Shown here: piece by piece, positions 1 through 9,774 of the stretch
Layout: each line of letters opens with the position of its first letter
How positions within the stretch are numbered: the first letter of the stretch is position 1
NCBI RefSeq assembly: GCF_047600445.1
Contig: NZ_JASGKT010000002.1
Span: 1,550,001-1,614,000, forward strand
Direction: 5' to 3'
Length of the DNA: 64,000 nucleotides
Source: Piscinibacter sp047600445
GTDB lineage: Bacteria > Pseudomonadota > Gammaproteobacteria > Burkholderiales > Burkholderiaceae_C
Made by a program: the position numbers and the translations under genes
The notes under the pieces: model-generated
Told to the model about the DNA's origin: nothing
Databases searched by the model: none
What the model saw: only the letters and a program-made list of their open reading frames with translations

Positions 1-951
1 GCGCTTCAGCCCGTCGGCCAGCCAGGTGTTGGCCTTGGCGTGCGACAGGCTGGCCGGCATCGCGTCGCGCAGCAGCCGGTACGGCCGCTCGGCGGCCGGC
101 GACGGCGCGTTCGCCGCGCGGCGCCACAGCGCCGGCCAGAACTCCTCCTCGAGGTAGCGCGACTGCACCTCGATCGCCTGCAGGCCCTCGCCGCTGGCCT
201 GCGCCCCGGCGATGCGGTGCGCGGCGCGGTCGGCCTCGTACTCCTGCTGGCGCGACAGCACGAAGGCGCGCGCGTTGAAGCGCGGGAAGAAGTGGCGGAA
301 GAAGAACGCCAGCGCCAGGTCGGCGACGTTGCCGCCCAGGCTGGCTCGCTCGCGCGCCAGCGCCAAGAGGTACCAGCTCCGCCGCGTGCGGTAGATCCAC
401 TGGCCGAGCTTGCCGTGCGCGCCGCGCAGGTGGCCGAACTCGTGCGCGATCACCGCGCCGAGCTGGCGCGTCGACAGGCCCATCATCAGCGGCAGGCCGA
501 GCACCAGGTGGTTGCGGTGCCAGCCGAGCAGGCCCAGGCGCGGCTGCTGCCACACCGCGGCGTTCAGCTCGCCGTCGATCAGCACGCGGTCCGGCCGCGG
601 CGCGCCGGTCTTGCGGCGCAGCGTCTCGATCAGTTCGAACAGGCGCGGCGCCTCCTGCGGCGTCACCGCCAGGCCCTGCGGCGCCTCGGGGCGCATCCAC
701 AGCGCGCGCAGCAGCGAGAACATCAGCGAGGCGCAGCCGAGCACCAGCATCAGCTTCCAGCCGGCCACGCGGCCGTGCAGCAACTGCGCGCCGCCCCACA
801 CCAGGCCCCAGGCCGAGGCCGCCAGCGTCAGCAGGATGGCGGCGTAGCCGAAGGCCGCCAGCGCGAAGGTCAGGCGCGCGAAGCGCACCGGGTCGTCGCG
901 GCTGTCGTGTTCGTAGCGGGCGACCAGGCGCCGGAAGGAGGCGTCGTCCAT
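1..951 (-). CDS. M48-family membrane zinc metallopeptidase (3' end outside window)
   Basis: This is the N-terminal 317 residues of a membrane peptidase that starts at the ATG at 951 and runs off the left edge without a stop. Two hydrophobic segments lie at about residues 28-55 and 66-86. They are followed by the zinc motif HEFGH (170-174) within AVIAHEFGHLRG, and by a downstream EYEAD (237-241) that supplies the third ligand typical of the M48 (HtpX/Ste24) fold. The arrangement of TM pair then cytoplasmic catalytic domain fits membrane-protein quality control, but the substrate cannot be told. It is divergent from the gene at 1080, with 128 bp between the starts. The family call is firm; the specific role is open. 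Confidence 0.85.
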   Translation of the reverse strand, partial: MDDASFRRLVARYEHDSRDDPVRFARLTFALAAFGYAAILLTLAASAWGLVWGGAQLLHGRVAGWKLMLVLGCASLMFSLLRALWMRPEAPQGLAVTPQEAPRLFELIETLRRKTGAPRPDRVLIDGELNAAVWQQPRLGLLGWHRNHLVLGLPLMMGLSTRQLGAVIAHEFGHLRGAHGKLGQWIYRTRRSWYLLALARERASLGGNVADLALAFFFRHFFPRFNARAFVLSRQQEYEADRAAHRIAGAQASGEGLQAIEVQSRYLEEEFWPALWRRAANAPSPAAERPYRLLRDAMPASLSHAKANTWLADGLKR

Positions 952-1079
952 CGTCGGGTGGCGTTGCGGCCGGCCATCTTGACGCGGCGCGGCTTCGTTC
1001 ACTTTGTCACGCGGCCGCGGCGTCGAGTTGTTCACACATTCACACCGGGCGCTGCGTGCCGGCCGATACACTGCCGGGC

Positions 1080-1613
1080 ATGGTTTTGCTGACCCGCCGA
1101 CGCTCGCTCGCCGCCTTCGCCGCCCTTGCCGCCTCCCCGGTGATCGTCCAGGCCCGCGCCGGCGGATCGCGCGCGCTGAGCTTCAAGCACCTGCACACCG
1201 GCGAGGCGCTCGAGGTCGAGTACTTCAGCGCCGGCCGCTACCTCGACGACGCGCTGGCCGCGGTGAACCACCTGCTGCGCGACTTCCGCAGCGGCGAGGC
1301 CGGCACGATGGACCCGGCGCTGCTCGACCTGCTGCACGCGCTGCGCGAGCGCACCGGGGCGCAGGCGCCCTACCAGATCATCTCCGGCTACCGCTCGCCG
1401 GCCACCAACCGCATGCTGCATGAGCGCAGCGGTGGCGTGGCGACCAGGAGCCTGCACATGAGCGGCCAGGCGATCGACATCCGCGTCGCCGACGTGCCGC
1501 TGGCGCGGCTGCGCGACGCGGCGCTGGCGCTGCAACGCGGCGGCGTCGGCTTCTACCCGGGCTCGAACTTCGTGCACGTGGACACCGGGCGCGTGCGCGC
1601 CTGGCGCGGCTGA
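1080..1613 (+). CDS. DUF882/MepK-like periplasmic murein endopeptidase
   Basis: A 177-residue exported protein of the DUF882 (Peptidase M15_2, E. coli YcbK/MepK) family, which hydrolyses peptide cross-links in peptidoglycan. The N-terminus has a twin-arginine-like leader (TRRRSLAAFAALAAS) cleaved after about residue 25. Zinc-ligand motifs are visible: SGYRSPATN (102-110), SLHMSGQAIDIR with H126 and D133, and FVHVDTG with H166. An in-frame GTG lies 24 bp upstream at 1056, but the ATG at 1080 places the Arg-rich leader correctly. It ends 4 bp from the stop of a convergent L,D-transpeptidase. In E. coli ycbB (ldtD) and ycbK (mepK) are also neighbours, and MepK removes the 3-3 bonds made by such transpeptidases, so a functional pair is likely. 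Confidence 0.88.
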   Translation: MVLLTRRRSLAAFAALAASPVIVQARAGGSRALSFKHLHTGEALEVEYFSAGRYLDDALAAVNHLLRDFRSGEAGTMDPALLDLLHALRERTGAQAPYQIISGYRSPATNRMLHERSGGVATRSLHMSGQAIDIRVADVPLARLRDAALALQRGGVGFYPGSNFVHVDTGRVRAWRG

Positions 1614-1617
1614 CAAT

Positions 1618-2790
1618 CTAGCGGCGGCGCGCCGCCAGGCGCTTCTCCAGCGCGGCGTCGTGGCGGTAGATGTCGTCGGCGAAGCGCAACTGCCCGTCGT
1701 CGGGCGACACCATCGCGGTCAGGTAGTACAGCAGCACCGGCACCGGCGCGCCGAGGTTCACCTGCTGCGTGCGCGCGCCGTTCATCGCCGCGTCTATCGC
1801 CTCGCGCGTCCAGGCCGGCTGGTCGCGCAGCAGCCACTGCGCCAGCGCCGGCGGGTCGGCCACGCGCACGCAGCCGTGGCTGAAGTCGCGCCGGCTGCGC
1901 GAGAACATCTCGCGCGAGGGCGTGCCGTGCAGGTAGACGCTGGCCTCGTTGGGAAAGATGAACTTCACCAGGCCGAGCGAGTTCTTCGGCCCCGGCCGCT
2001 GGCGCACGCGCATCGCCTCGCCCTCGCCGGAGACCACTTCCATGTCGTGGCGCGCGAGGTAGTTCGGGTCGCGCTCGATGGCCGGCAGGATCTCGTTGCG
2101 CACGATGGAGCGCGGCACGTTCCAGTACGGGCGGAACACCAGGTGCGTCATCTGGTGCGAGAACACCGGCGTCTGCGTGCGCATCGCGCGGCCGACGATC
2201 ACGTCCATCGCCAGCGCGGGCGCGGCGCGGTCGGCGTCGGCGCCGGCATCCCAGGCCCACAGGCGGAACATCGGGATGTTGATCGCCACCAGCGGTCGGC
2301 CGGCCAGCGGCGGCAGCCAGCGCAGCCGCTCCATCGACAGCTCGATCTGGCGCAGGCGCCGCGCCGGAGCGATCTTGTCGTCGGCGACGACGACATCGCC
2401 GGCACGGTAGCGCGCCAGCATCTCGCGCAGCCGGCGGTACTGCGTCGGCGCGGGTGTCAGGCGCTCGACCGCCGGCGCGAGGCGGCCGGCGGCGATGGCC
2501 TCGTGCAGCGCCTGCGCGACGAAGGTCTCGTCGGGCAGCGGCGTGCCGACGCCGAAGCCGAGGTCGCGCGGCCGCACACGGCCCAGGTGCAGATCGCGCA
2601 GGTAGCGCCCGAAGGACGCTTCGACGGTGCCGTCACGGTAGTCGGCCGGGTCGAGCCCGTCGGCCGCCGCGCCGGCCAGGATCTGCCGCGCCTCGTGTTG
2701 CAGCGCCTCGCTCCACGGCGCCGGCGCCTGGGCGCGCGGTGCGCCGGCCGCGAACGCGACGGCGCCGGCCAGCAGCGCGCGTCGCCTCAA
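1618..2790 (-). CDS. L,D-transpeptidase (YkuD domain, YcbB/LdtD-like)
   Basis: A periplasmic enzyme of 390 residues that forms 3-3 peptidoglycan cross-links. A short Arg-rich signal peptide (MRRRALLAGAVAFAAG) is followed by a helical scaffold region (about 25-160) and the YkuD catalytic domain (about 165-360). The catalytic signature is SHGCVRV with Cys307 and His305, preceded by the conserved LHGT (287-290). It is shorter than E. coli LdtD because the N-terminal domain is reduced. The start is probably a TTG at 2790 that overlaps the TGA of the upstream crotonase gene (TTGA). No ATG in this frame gives a signal peptide. It is the last gene of the metY-ligase-crotonase-transpeptidase run and is convergent with the MepK-like gene. 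Confidence 0.87.
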   Translation of the reverse strand: MRRRALLAGAVAFAAGAPRAQAPAPWSEALQHEARQILAGAAADGLDPADYRDGTVEASFGRYLRDLHLGRVRPRDLGFGVGTPLPDETFVAQALHEAIAAGRLAPAVERLTPAPTQYRRLREMLARYRAGDVVVADDKIAPARRLRQIELSMERLRWLPPLAGRPLVAINIPMFRLWAWDAGADADRAAPALAMDVIVGRAMRTQTPVFSHQMTHLVFRPYWNVPRSIVRNEILPAIERDPNYLARHDMEVVSGEGEAMRVRQRPGPKNSLGLVKFIFPNEASVYLHGTPSREMFSRSRRDFSHGCVRVADPPALAQWLLRDQPAWTREAIDAAMNGARTQQVNLGAPVPVLLYYLTAMVSPDDGQLRFADDIYRHDAALEKRLAARRR

Positions 2791-3581
2791 TGCGGCTGTC
2801 CCCAGCGCGGCGGGCGTTTGTCGATGAAGGCCTGCACACCTTCCAGCGCGCTGTCGTCCATCATGTTGCAGGCCATGGTCTGGCCGGCGTCGTCGTAGGC
2901 GGCGGCGATGCCCTTTTCGAGCTGGCGGTAGAACAGCGCCTTGCCCATCGCCAGCGCGACGCGCGGCTTGGCGACGATGGCGCCGACCAGCGCCTCGACG
3001 GCGGCGTCGAGCTGGTCCGGCTCGGCGACGCGGTTGACCAGGCCCTTCTCCTTCGCCTCGTCGGCCGAGATGAAGCCGCCGGTGACCAGCATCTCGAAGG
3101 CCGCCTTGCGCGACAGGTTGCGGCTCAGCGCCACGCCCGGCGTCGAGCAGAACAGCCCGAGGTTGACGCCGCTGACCGCGAAGCGCGCGTCGCGGCTGGC
3201 CACCGCGAGATCGCACATCGCGACGAGCTGGCAGCCCGCCGCGGTGGCGATGCCCTGCACACGCGCGATCACCGGCACCGGCAGCTTCTGGATCGCCAGC
3301 ATCACCCGCGTGCACTGCGCGAAGAGCGTCTGGTAGTAGTCGAGCGAGGGCTCGGCGCGCATCTCCTTCAGGTCGTGGCCGGCGCAGAAGGCCTTACCCG
3401 CCGCGCCGAGCACGACGACGCGCACCGACTCGTCGCGCGCGGCCGCCTCGAACTCGGCCCGCAGCGCGGCCAGCATCGCCTCCGACAGCGAGTTGAAGGC
3501 GTTCGGCCGGTTCAGCGTCAGCCGCAGCACGCCGCGCGCGTCGATGTCGCGCAGCACCAGCCTGTCGTCGTTCGTCTGCAT
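2787..3581 (-). CDS. Enoyl-CoA hydratase/isomerase (crotonase) family protein
   Basis: A 264-residue crotonase-fold protein similar to the ECHDC3-like subgroup. Oxyanion-hole motifs are clear: AGKAFCAGHDLKEM near residue 65, and the second loop GIATAAGCQLVAMCDLAVA near 110-130. The two glutamates that drive hydration in classical crotonases appear to be missing: the usual GGGxELA has become AAGCQLVA, and the second loop reads VNLGLFCSTPG. It may therefore be an isomerase, hydrolase or non-canonical member rather than a true hydratase. The start is the ATG at 3581, 6 nt after a GAGGAG ribosome-binding site; a GTG directly before it is less likely. It lies 10 bp downstream of an acyl-CoA ligase, consistent with processing that ligase's product. 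Confidence 0.85.
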   Translation of the reverse strand: MQTNDDRLVLRDIDARGVLRLTLNRPNAFNSLSEAMLAALRAEFEAAARDESVRVVVLGAAGKAFCAGHDLKEMRAEPSLDYYQTLFAQCTRVMLAIQKLPVPVIARVQGIATAAGCQLVAMCDLAVASRDARFAVSGVNLGLFCSTPGVALSRNLSRKAAFEMLVTGGFISADEAKEKGLVNRVAEPDQLDAAVEALVGAIVAKPRVALAMGKALFYRQLEKGIAAAYDDAGQTMACNMMDDSALEGVQAFIDKRPPRWGQPH

Positions 3582-3591
3582 CACGCTCTCC

Positions 3592-5241
3592 TCATTCGAT
3601 CGCCGAAGCGCTCTTCGCGCGTTCGCGCAACTGGAACTTCTGGATCTTGCCGGTCGATGTCTTGGGAATGGCCTCGAAGCGGATCTCGCGGGGCACCTTG
3701 TAGCCGGCCAGCAGGGCCTTGCAGTGGGCGATCAGCGCCTCGGCCGTCACGCTCGCGCCCGGCTTCAGCTCGACGTAGGCCAGCGGCGTCTCGCCCCACT
3801 TCTCGTGCGGCCGCGCCACCACCGCGCAGGCCAGCACGTCGGCGTGGCGGTACAGCGCGTCTTCCACCTCGATCGAGCTGATGTTCTCGCCGCCGCTGAT
3901 GATGATGTCCTTGCTGCGGTCCTTGATCTTGACGTAGCGGTCGCTCTCCATCACGGCGAGGTCGCCGGTGTGGAACCAGCCGCCCTCGAAGGCCTTGGCG
4001 GTCGAGCCCGGGTTCTTCAGGTAGCCCTTCATCACGATGTTGCCGCGGAACATGATCTCGCCCATGGTCTGGCCGTCGGCGGGCACCTCGCGCAGGGTCT
4101 CGGGGTCGAGCACGGTCATGCCCTCCTGCAGCACGTAGCGCACGCCCTGGCGGCCGTTCAGGCGCGTCTGCTCCGACAGCGACTCGGCCGCCCAGCCCTC
4201 GCGCTTGACCGCCACCGAGGCCGGGCCGTAGACCTCGGTGAGCCCGTAGACGTGGGTGATGTCGAAGCCGAGCTTCGCCATGCCCTCGATCATCGACGCC
4301 GGCGGCGCGGCGCCGGCCACCATGCCGCGCACCTTCTGGCGGATGCCTTCGCGCAGCTCGGCCGGCGCGGCGATGATCAGGTTGTGCACGATGGGCGCGG
4401 CGCAGTAGTGGTCGACGCCGTGCTCGCGCATCGCGGCGAGGATGGCCGGCGCCTCGACGCGGCGCAGGCAGACGTGCACGCCGCCGAGCATCGCCACCGT
4501 CCACGGGAAGCACCAGCCGTTGCAGTGGAACATCGGCAGCGTCCACAGGTACTTCGGGAAGTGCGGCATGGTCCAGGTCGCCGCGTTGCACACCGCGTTC
4601 AGGTAGGCGCCGCGGTGGTGCGTGACCACGCCCTTGGGGTCGCCGGTGGTGCCGCTGGTGTAGCTGACGGCGATCGCGTCCCACTCGTCGGCCGGGCCCT
4701 CCAGCCGCGCCAGCGGCGCGTGCGCGGCCAGCAGCGCCTCGTACTCGTGCGCGCCGAGGCGGTCGCCGGGGCCGGTGTATTCGCTGTCGCACACGTCGAT
4801 GACCACCGGCGCGCGGCCGTGCTCGGCCTTCAGGATGCGCAGCGCCTCGCCCATCAGCGGCGCGAACTCGCGGTCGGTGATCACCACCGCGGCCTCGCAG
4901 TGGTTCATCTGCCAGGCCAGCAGCGGCGCGTCGAGCCGGGTGTTGAGCGTGTTGATCACCGCGTTCAGCGCGGGGATCGCGTAGTGCGCCTCGACCATCT
5001 CGGGCGTGTTCGGCAGCATGGTCGTCACCGTGCTGCCGCGGCCGACGCCGAACGAGCGCAGCGCCGCGGCCAGCCGCGCCGAGCGCTCGCGCAGCGTGCG
5101 CCAGTCGTAGCGGCGCGCGCCGTGGATCACCGCCGGCAGGTCGCCGAACACCTCGGCGCTGCGTTCGACGAAGCTGATCGGGCTGAGCGCCGCGTGGTTG
5201 GCGGGGTTCTTGTCGAGATCGCGGTCGTAGATCGTGCTCAT
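3592..5241 (-). CDS. AMP-dependent acyl-CoA synthetase (medium/short-chain acyl-CoA ligase)
   Basis: A 549-residue adenylate-forming enzyme that activates a carboxylic acid to its CoA thioester via an acyl-AMP. The phosphate-binding loop SYTSGTTGDPKGVV lies near residues 195-210, the YGLTE motif (VYGLTEVYGPAS) in the middle, the hinge motif TGDLAVMESDRYVKIKDRSK near 425-445, and the C-terminal adenylation lysine in PKTSTGKIQK. This is the AlkK-like group often annotated acyl-CoA synthetase or AMP-binding protein. It begins one base after the metY stop and is followed after 10 bp by a crotonase, forming an operon. The acid used cannot be inferred from sequence. Confidence 0.88.
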   Translation of the reverse strand: MSTIYDRDLDKNPANHAALSPISFVERSAEVFGDLPAVIHGARRYDWRTLRERSARLAAALRSFGVGRGSTVTTMLPNTPEMVEAHYAIPALNAVINTLNTRLDAPLLAWQMNHCEAAVVITDREFAPLMGEALRILKAEHGRAPVVIDVCDSEYTGPGDRLGAHEYEALLAAHAPLARLEGPADEWDAIAVSYTSGTTGDPKGVVTHHRGAYLNAVCNAATWTMPHFPKYLWTLPMFHCNGWCFPWTVAMLGGVHVCLRRVEAPAILAAMREHGVDHYCAAPIVHNLIIAAPAELREGIRQKVRGMVAGAAPPASMIEGMAKLGFDITHVYGLTEVYGPASVAVKREGWAAESLSEQTRLNGRQGVRYVLQEGMTVLDPETLREVPADGQTMGEIMFRGNIVMKGYLKNPGSTAKAFEGGWFHTGDLAVMESDRYVKIKDRSKDIIISGGENISSIEVEDALYRHADVLACAVVARPHEKWGETPLAYVELKPGASVTAEALIAHCKALLAGYKVPREIRFEAIPKTSTGKIQKFQLRERAKSASAIE

Positions 5242-5242
5242 G

Positions 5243-6526
5243 TCAGTTTTCCGTGGCAGCGAGTGCCTGGTCGATGTCCCACAGGATGTCGTCGATGTGT
5301 TCCAGCCCGACCGACATGCGCACCATGTCGGGCAGCACGCCGGCGGCGCGCTGCTGCGCCTCGTCGAGCTGGCGGTGCGTGGTCGAGGCCGGGTGGATGA
5401 TCAGCGTGCGGGTGTCGCCGATGTTGGCGAGGTGGCTCATGAACTGCGCCGCCTCGATGAACTTCACGCCCGCGGCCGAGCCGCCCTCGACGCCGAAGGC
5501 CAGCAGCCCCGAGGCGCCGCTCATCTGGCGCATCAGCAGCGCATGCTGCGGATGATCCGGCAGGCCGGGGTAGTTGACCCAGCGCACGCGCGGGTGCGCG
5601 CGCAGGAACTCGGCCACGCGCAGCGCGTTGGCGCAGTGCCGCTGCATGCGCAGCGGCAGCGTCTCGACGCCTTGCAGGATCTGCCAGGCGCTGGCCGGTG
5701 CCAGTGCCGCGCCGTAGACGCGCAGCGTCTCCATGCGCGCGCGCATCGTGAACGCGAAGTCGCCGAAGGTCTCGTGGAACTTCACGCCGTGGTAGCCGGG
5801 CGAGGGCTCGGTCATGCCGGAGAACTTGCCGTTCGCCCAGGGGAATTTGCCGCTTTCGACCACCACGCCGGCCAGCGTGGTGCCGTGGCCGCCGAGGTAC
5901 TTGGTGGCCGAGTGCACGACGATGTCGGCGCCGTGGCGGATCGGCTGGCACAGCAGCGGCGAGGGCACGGTGTTGTCGATCACCAGCGGAACGCCGTGCG
6001 CATGCGCCACCTCGGCGACCGCGGCGATGTCGAGCACCGCCAGGCTGGGGTTGCCCAGGCTCTCGGCGAACACCGCGCGGGTGTTCGGCCGCATCGCGGC
6101 GGCGAAGGCCTCGGGCTGCATCGCATCGACGAAACTGGTCTCGATGCCGAACTTGGCGAGATTCACCGCCAGCATCGTCACCGTGCCGCCGTACAGCGCG
6201 CCGGCGGCGACCACGTGGTCGCCGGCCTGCAGGATCGTCATCAGCGCCATCGCCTCGGCCGCCATGCCGCTGGCCGAGGCCACGGCGGCGCGGCCGCCTT
6301 CGAGCGCGGCGATGCGCTCCTCCAGCGCCGCCACCGTCGGGTTGGACAGCCGCGAGTAGACGTTGCCGAAGGTCTGCAGGTTGAACAGCGACGCGGCGTG
6401 GTCGGCGCTGTCGAAGACGAAGCTGGTGGTCTGGTAGATCGGCAGCGCGCGGGCGCCGGTGGCGGCGTCGGGAATCTGGCCGGCGTGGATGGCCAGCGTC
6501 TCGGGCTTGAAGTCGTGGTCGGCCAT
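5243..6526 (-). CDS. metY: O-acetylhomoserine aminocarboxypropyltransferase (sulfhydrylase)
   Basis: A PLP enzyme of the Cys/Met-metabolism family that makes homocysteine from O-acetylhomoserine and sulfide (direct sulfhydrylation). The 427-residue length and the pattern ETLAIHAGQIPD ... NVYSRLSNPT ... VHSATKYLGGHGTT match MetY rather than the shorter MetB/MetZ proteins. The PLP lysine is K209 in SATKYLGG, and the tyrosine and arginine of YSRLSNPT contact the cofactor. I chose the ATG at 6526; a TTG 12 bp upstream is in frame but weaker. It is the first gene of a tight operon with an acyl-CoA ligase and a crotonase, with no obvious metabolic link. It is divergent from the XRE regulator, with 107 bp between. 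Confidence 0.93.
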   Translation of the reverse strand: MADHDFKPETLAIHAGQIPDAATGARALPIYQTTSFVFDSADHAASLFNLQTFGNVYSRLSNPTVAALEERIAALEGGRAAVASASGMAAEAMALMTILQAGDHVVAAGALYGGTVTMLAVNLAKFGIETSFVDAMQPEAFAAAMRPNTRAVFAESLGNPSLAVLDIAAVAEVAHAHGVPLVIDNTVPSPLLCQPIRHGADIVVHSATKYLGGHGTTLAGVVVESGKFPWANGKFSGMTEPSPGYHGVKFHETFGDFAFTMRARMETLRVYGAALAPASAWQILQGVETLPLRMQRHCANALRVAEFLRAHPRVRWVNYPGLPDHPQHALLMRQMSGASGLLAFGVEGGSAAGVKFIEAAQFMSHLANIGDTRTLIIHPASTTHRQLDEAQQRAAGVLPDMVRMSVGLEHIDDILWDIDQALAATEN

Positions 6527-6633
6527 GGGAGCGGCCAAGTGTAGCGAGGCACCGAGCGGATGGGCACGAGCCCCGGGCAGCGATTACCCGCGAGGTAGTT
6601 GCCGCCGCCCCGCCCTGGCGGCAAGCTCAGCGC

Positions 6634-7419
6634 ATGAACAATCCATCCCCATCGGTGGGCGAACTGCTGCGCGGCTGGCGCCAGCGCCGCCGGCTCAGCC
6701 AGTTGGCGCTGGCGGTCGATGCCGAGGTCTCGCAGCGCCACCTGAGCTTCGTCGAGTCGGGCCGCTCGCAGCCCAGCCGCGAGATGCTGCTGCGCCTGGC
6801 CGAGCGCCTGTCGGTGCCGGTGCGCGAGCGCAACGCGATGCTGGTCGCCGCCGGCTTCGCGCCGCTGTACCGCGAACGGCCGCTGGGCGCGCCGGAACTG
6901 GCTTCGGCGCGCGACGCGGTCGAGCGCATCCTGCAAGGCCATGCGCCGCACCCGGCGCTGGCGGTGGACCGGCACTGGAACCTGCTCGCGGCCAACCGCT
7001 CGGTGTACGCGCTGCTCGGCGCCCTCGGCGCGCCGCCGCCGTCGGGCCCGGTGAACGTGCTGCGGCTGACGCTGCACCCCGAAGGCCTGGCCGGCCGCGT
7101 GCTGAACCTGGCCGAGTGGCGCGAGCACCTGCTGGTGCGGCTGGCGCACGATGTCGAACGCTCGGCCGATCCGGTGCTGGCCGCGCTGCTGGAGGAACTG
7201 AAGAGCTACCCCGCGCCGCCGCGTCCGCCGGCCGCGCCCGCCGCCGACGGGCGCATCGCGGTGCCGTTCCGGCTGGCCGGGCCGGACGGGCCGCTGTCGT
7301 TCATCAGCGCGACCACGGTGTTCGGCACCGCGGTCGACGTGACGCTGGCGGAACTGACCATCGAAGCCTTCTTCCCGGCCGACGCCGACACGGCCGCAAC
7401 CATGGCGCGACTGGCCTGA
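6634..7419 (+). CDS. XRE-family transcriptional regulator with MmyB-like ligand domain
   Basis: A 261-residue regulator. Residues about 8-65 form a Cro/C1-type helix-turn-helix (GELLRGWRQRRRLSQLALAVD ... VSQRHLSFVESGRSQPSREML). Residues about 100-260 match the MmyB-like ligand-binding region found in many proteobacterial and actinobacterial XRE proteins. That region is PAS-like and often binds a fatty-acid-like ligand. It directly precedes a PaaI-type thioesterase gene (5 bp gap), so the two are probably co-transcribed. It is divergent from metY and lies about 1 kb from aceA; regulation of either is possible but unproven. Confidence 0.88.
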   Translation: MNNPSPSVGELLRGWRQRRRLSQLALAVDAEVSQRHLSFVESGRSQPSREMLLRLAERLSVPVRERNAMLVAAGFAPLYRERPLGAPELASARDAVERILQGHAPHPALAVDRHWNLLAANRSVYALLGALGAPPPSGPVNVLRLTLHPEGLAGRVLNLAEWREHLLVRLAHDVERSADPVLAALLEELKSYPAPPRPPAAPAADGRIAVPFRLAGPDGPLSFISATTVFGTAVDVTLAELTIEAFFPADADTAATMARLA

Positions 7420-7424
7420 CCATC

Positions 7425-7835
7425 ATGCTCGAACTCTCGACCCTGCAAACGCTGCTCGACCCGCTCTTCCCCGGGCTCATGGGCGTGCAGTTGCTCGAAG
7501 CCACGCCCGAGCGCGTCGTGGCGCGGATGCCGGTGCGGCCCGAGCTGTGCACCGCGGGCGGCATCATGCATGGCGGCGCCTGCATGGCGTTCGCGGACAC
7601 GCTGGGCGCCGTCGGCACCCTGCTCAACCTGGCCGCGGGCCAGACGACGACCACCACCGACTCGAGCACCAAGTTCATCGGCGCGGCCAAGGCCGGAAGC
7701 GTCGTCAGGGGCGAGAGCGTCGCGCTGCACCGTGGCTGCACCACCCTGGTCTGGCAGACGAACATCACCAACGCCGACGGCAGGCTGTGCGCGGTGGTGA
7801 CGCAGACGCAACTGGTTCTCGAAGGCAGGCGCTGA
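7425..7835 (+). CDS. PaaI-family hotdog-fold acyl-CoA thioesterase
   Basis: A 136-residue single hotdog-domain protein that hydrolyses acyl-CoA thioesters. The family motif is MHGGACMAFADTLGAVGTLL (residues about 47-66), with the catalytic acidic residue of this helix at the Asp in FADTLG. The second strand region TDSSTKFIGAAKAG is typical of PaaI/YdiI-like enzymes. The gene follows the XRE regulator by 5 bp and probably depends on its ribosome traffic, since no strong ribosome-binding site is visible. It ends 7 bp before the stop of the convergent CoA-binding gene. The substrate is not identifiable; aromatic or medium-chain acyl-CoA is usual. Confidence 0.87.
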   Translation: MLELSTLQTLLDPLFPGLMGVQLLEATPERVVARMPVRPELCTAGGIMHGGACMAFADTLGAVGTLLNLAAGQTTTTTDSSTKFIGAAKAGSVVRGESVALHRGCTTLVWQTNITNADGRLCAVVTQTQLVLEGRR

Positions 7836-7842
7836 GCCAGAT

Positions 7843-8304
7843 CTACACCGGGCGCCGCGCCGAGATCACCCGGGTGTTCACGCCCGCCCAGTTCAGTCCG
7901 CCGAACAGGCGCGCGTGCTCGATCTTCACGCAGCGGTCCATCACCGAGTCCATGCCGGCCGCGCGTGCGATGGCGTCGGCCTCGAGGTTCTTCACGCCGA
8001 GCTGCTGCCACAGGCACTTGGCGCCGACGGCCGCCGCGGCGCGCGCGATCGGCGGCAGGTCTTCGGGCTTGCGGAACACGTCGACCATGTCGACCTTGAA
8101 CGGGATCGCTTCCAGGCTCGGGTAGCAGGTTTCGCCCAGCACCTGCGCGTAGCGCGGATTGACCGGCACGATGCGGTAGCCGTGCTGCTGCATGTACTTG
8201 GCCGCGAAGTAGCTCGGCCGGTGCCATTCGGCCGACAGGCCGACCACCGCGATGGTACGGCAGTCTTTCAGGATGCGGCGCAGGTCGGAGATGGTGTCGG
8301 CCAT
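7843..8304 (-). CDS. CoA-binding domain protein (YccU family)
   Basis: A 153-residue Rossmann-fold protein of the CoA_binding_2 family. The nucleotide-binding strand-loop is IAVVGLSAEWHRPSY near residues 18-32, followed by YRIVPVNPRYAQVLGETCYPSL, VDMVDVFRKPEDLP and GAKCLWQQLGVKN, which are hallmark YccU segments. Members bind CoA and lack an assigned reaction. The gene is alone on the minus strand between the convergent thioesterase and aceA, with the aceA terminator hairpin lying just upstream of its start. Confidence 0.87.
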   Translation of the reverse strand: MADTISDLRRILKDCRTIAVVGLSAEWHRPSYFAAKYMQQHGYRIVPVNPRYAQVLGETCYPSLEAIPFKVDMVDVFRKPEDLPPIARAAAAVGAKCLWQQLGVKNLEADAIARAAGMDSVMDRCVKIEHARLFGGLNWAGVNTRVISARRPV

Positions 8305-8345
8305 GCCCGCGACGATAGCAGGCGCGCACCGCGTGCCAAAGACAA

Positions 8346-8366
8346 GGGCCCGGCATCGCCGGGCCC
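8346..8366 (-). terminator. Intrinsic terminator of aceA
   Basis: A perfect 9-bp G/C stem (GGGCCCGGC with GCCGGGCCC) closed by a 3-nt loop lies 26 bp past the aceA stop. On the minus strand it is followed by TTGTCTTT, a T-rich tail typical of a rho-independent terminator. Confidence 0.8.
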
Positions 8367-8391
8367 GCTGTCGTCTCCTGCGCGAAGCGCG

Positions 8392-9690
<1,299 letters not shown>

Positions 9691-9722
9691 GGAGACCTCC
9701 GTGAGTGGGTGAAGACAAGGAA

Positions 9723-9733
9723 GCAAAACTTGC
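9723..9733. promoter_or_regulatory. GCAA-N3-TTGC inverted repeat in the aceA leader
   Basis: GCAA (9723-9726) and TTGC (9730-9733) form a short inverted repeat, 33 bp upstream of the aceA ATG. The surrounding AAAACTTGCAA resembles, with one base less, the AAAACTTTGCAA-type motif described for RamB-like regulators of glyoxylate genes. This is a weak but positionally sensible operator candidate. Confidence 0.3.
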
Positions 9734-9774
9734 AATCTCTGGACCCAAGGTTAACGACGCCGGCCTCGCATGGA

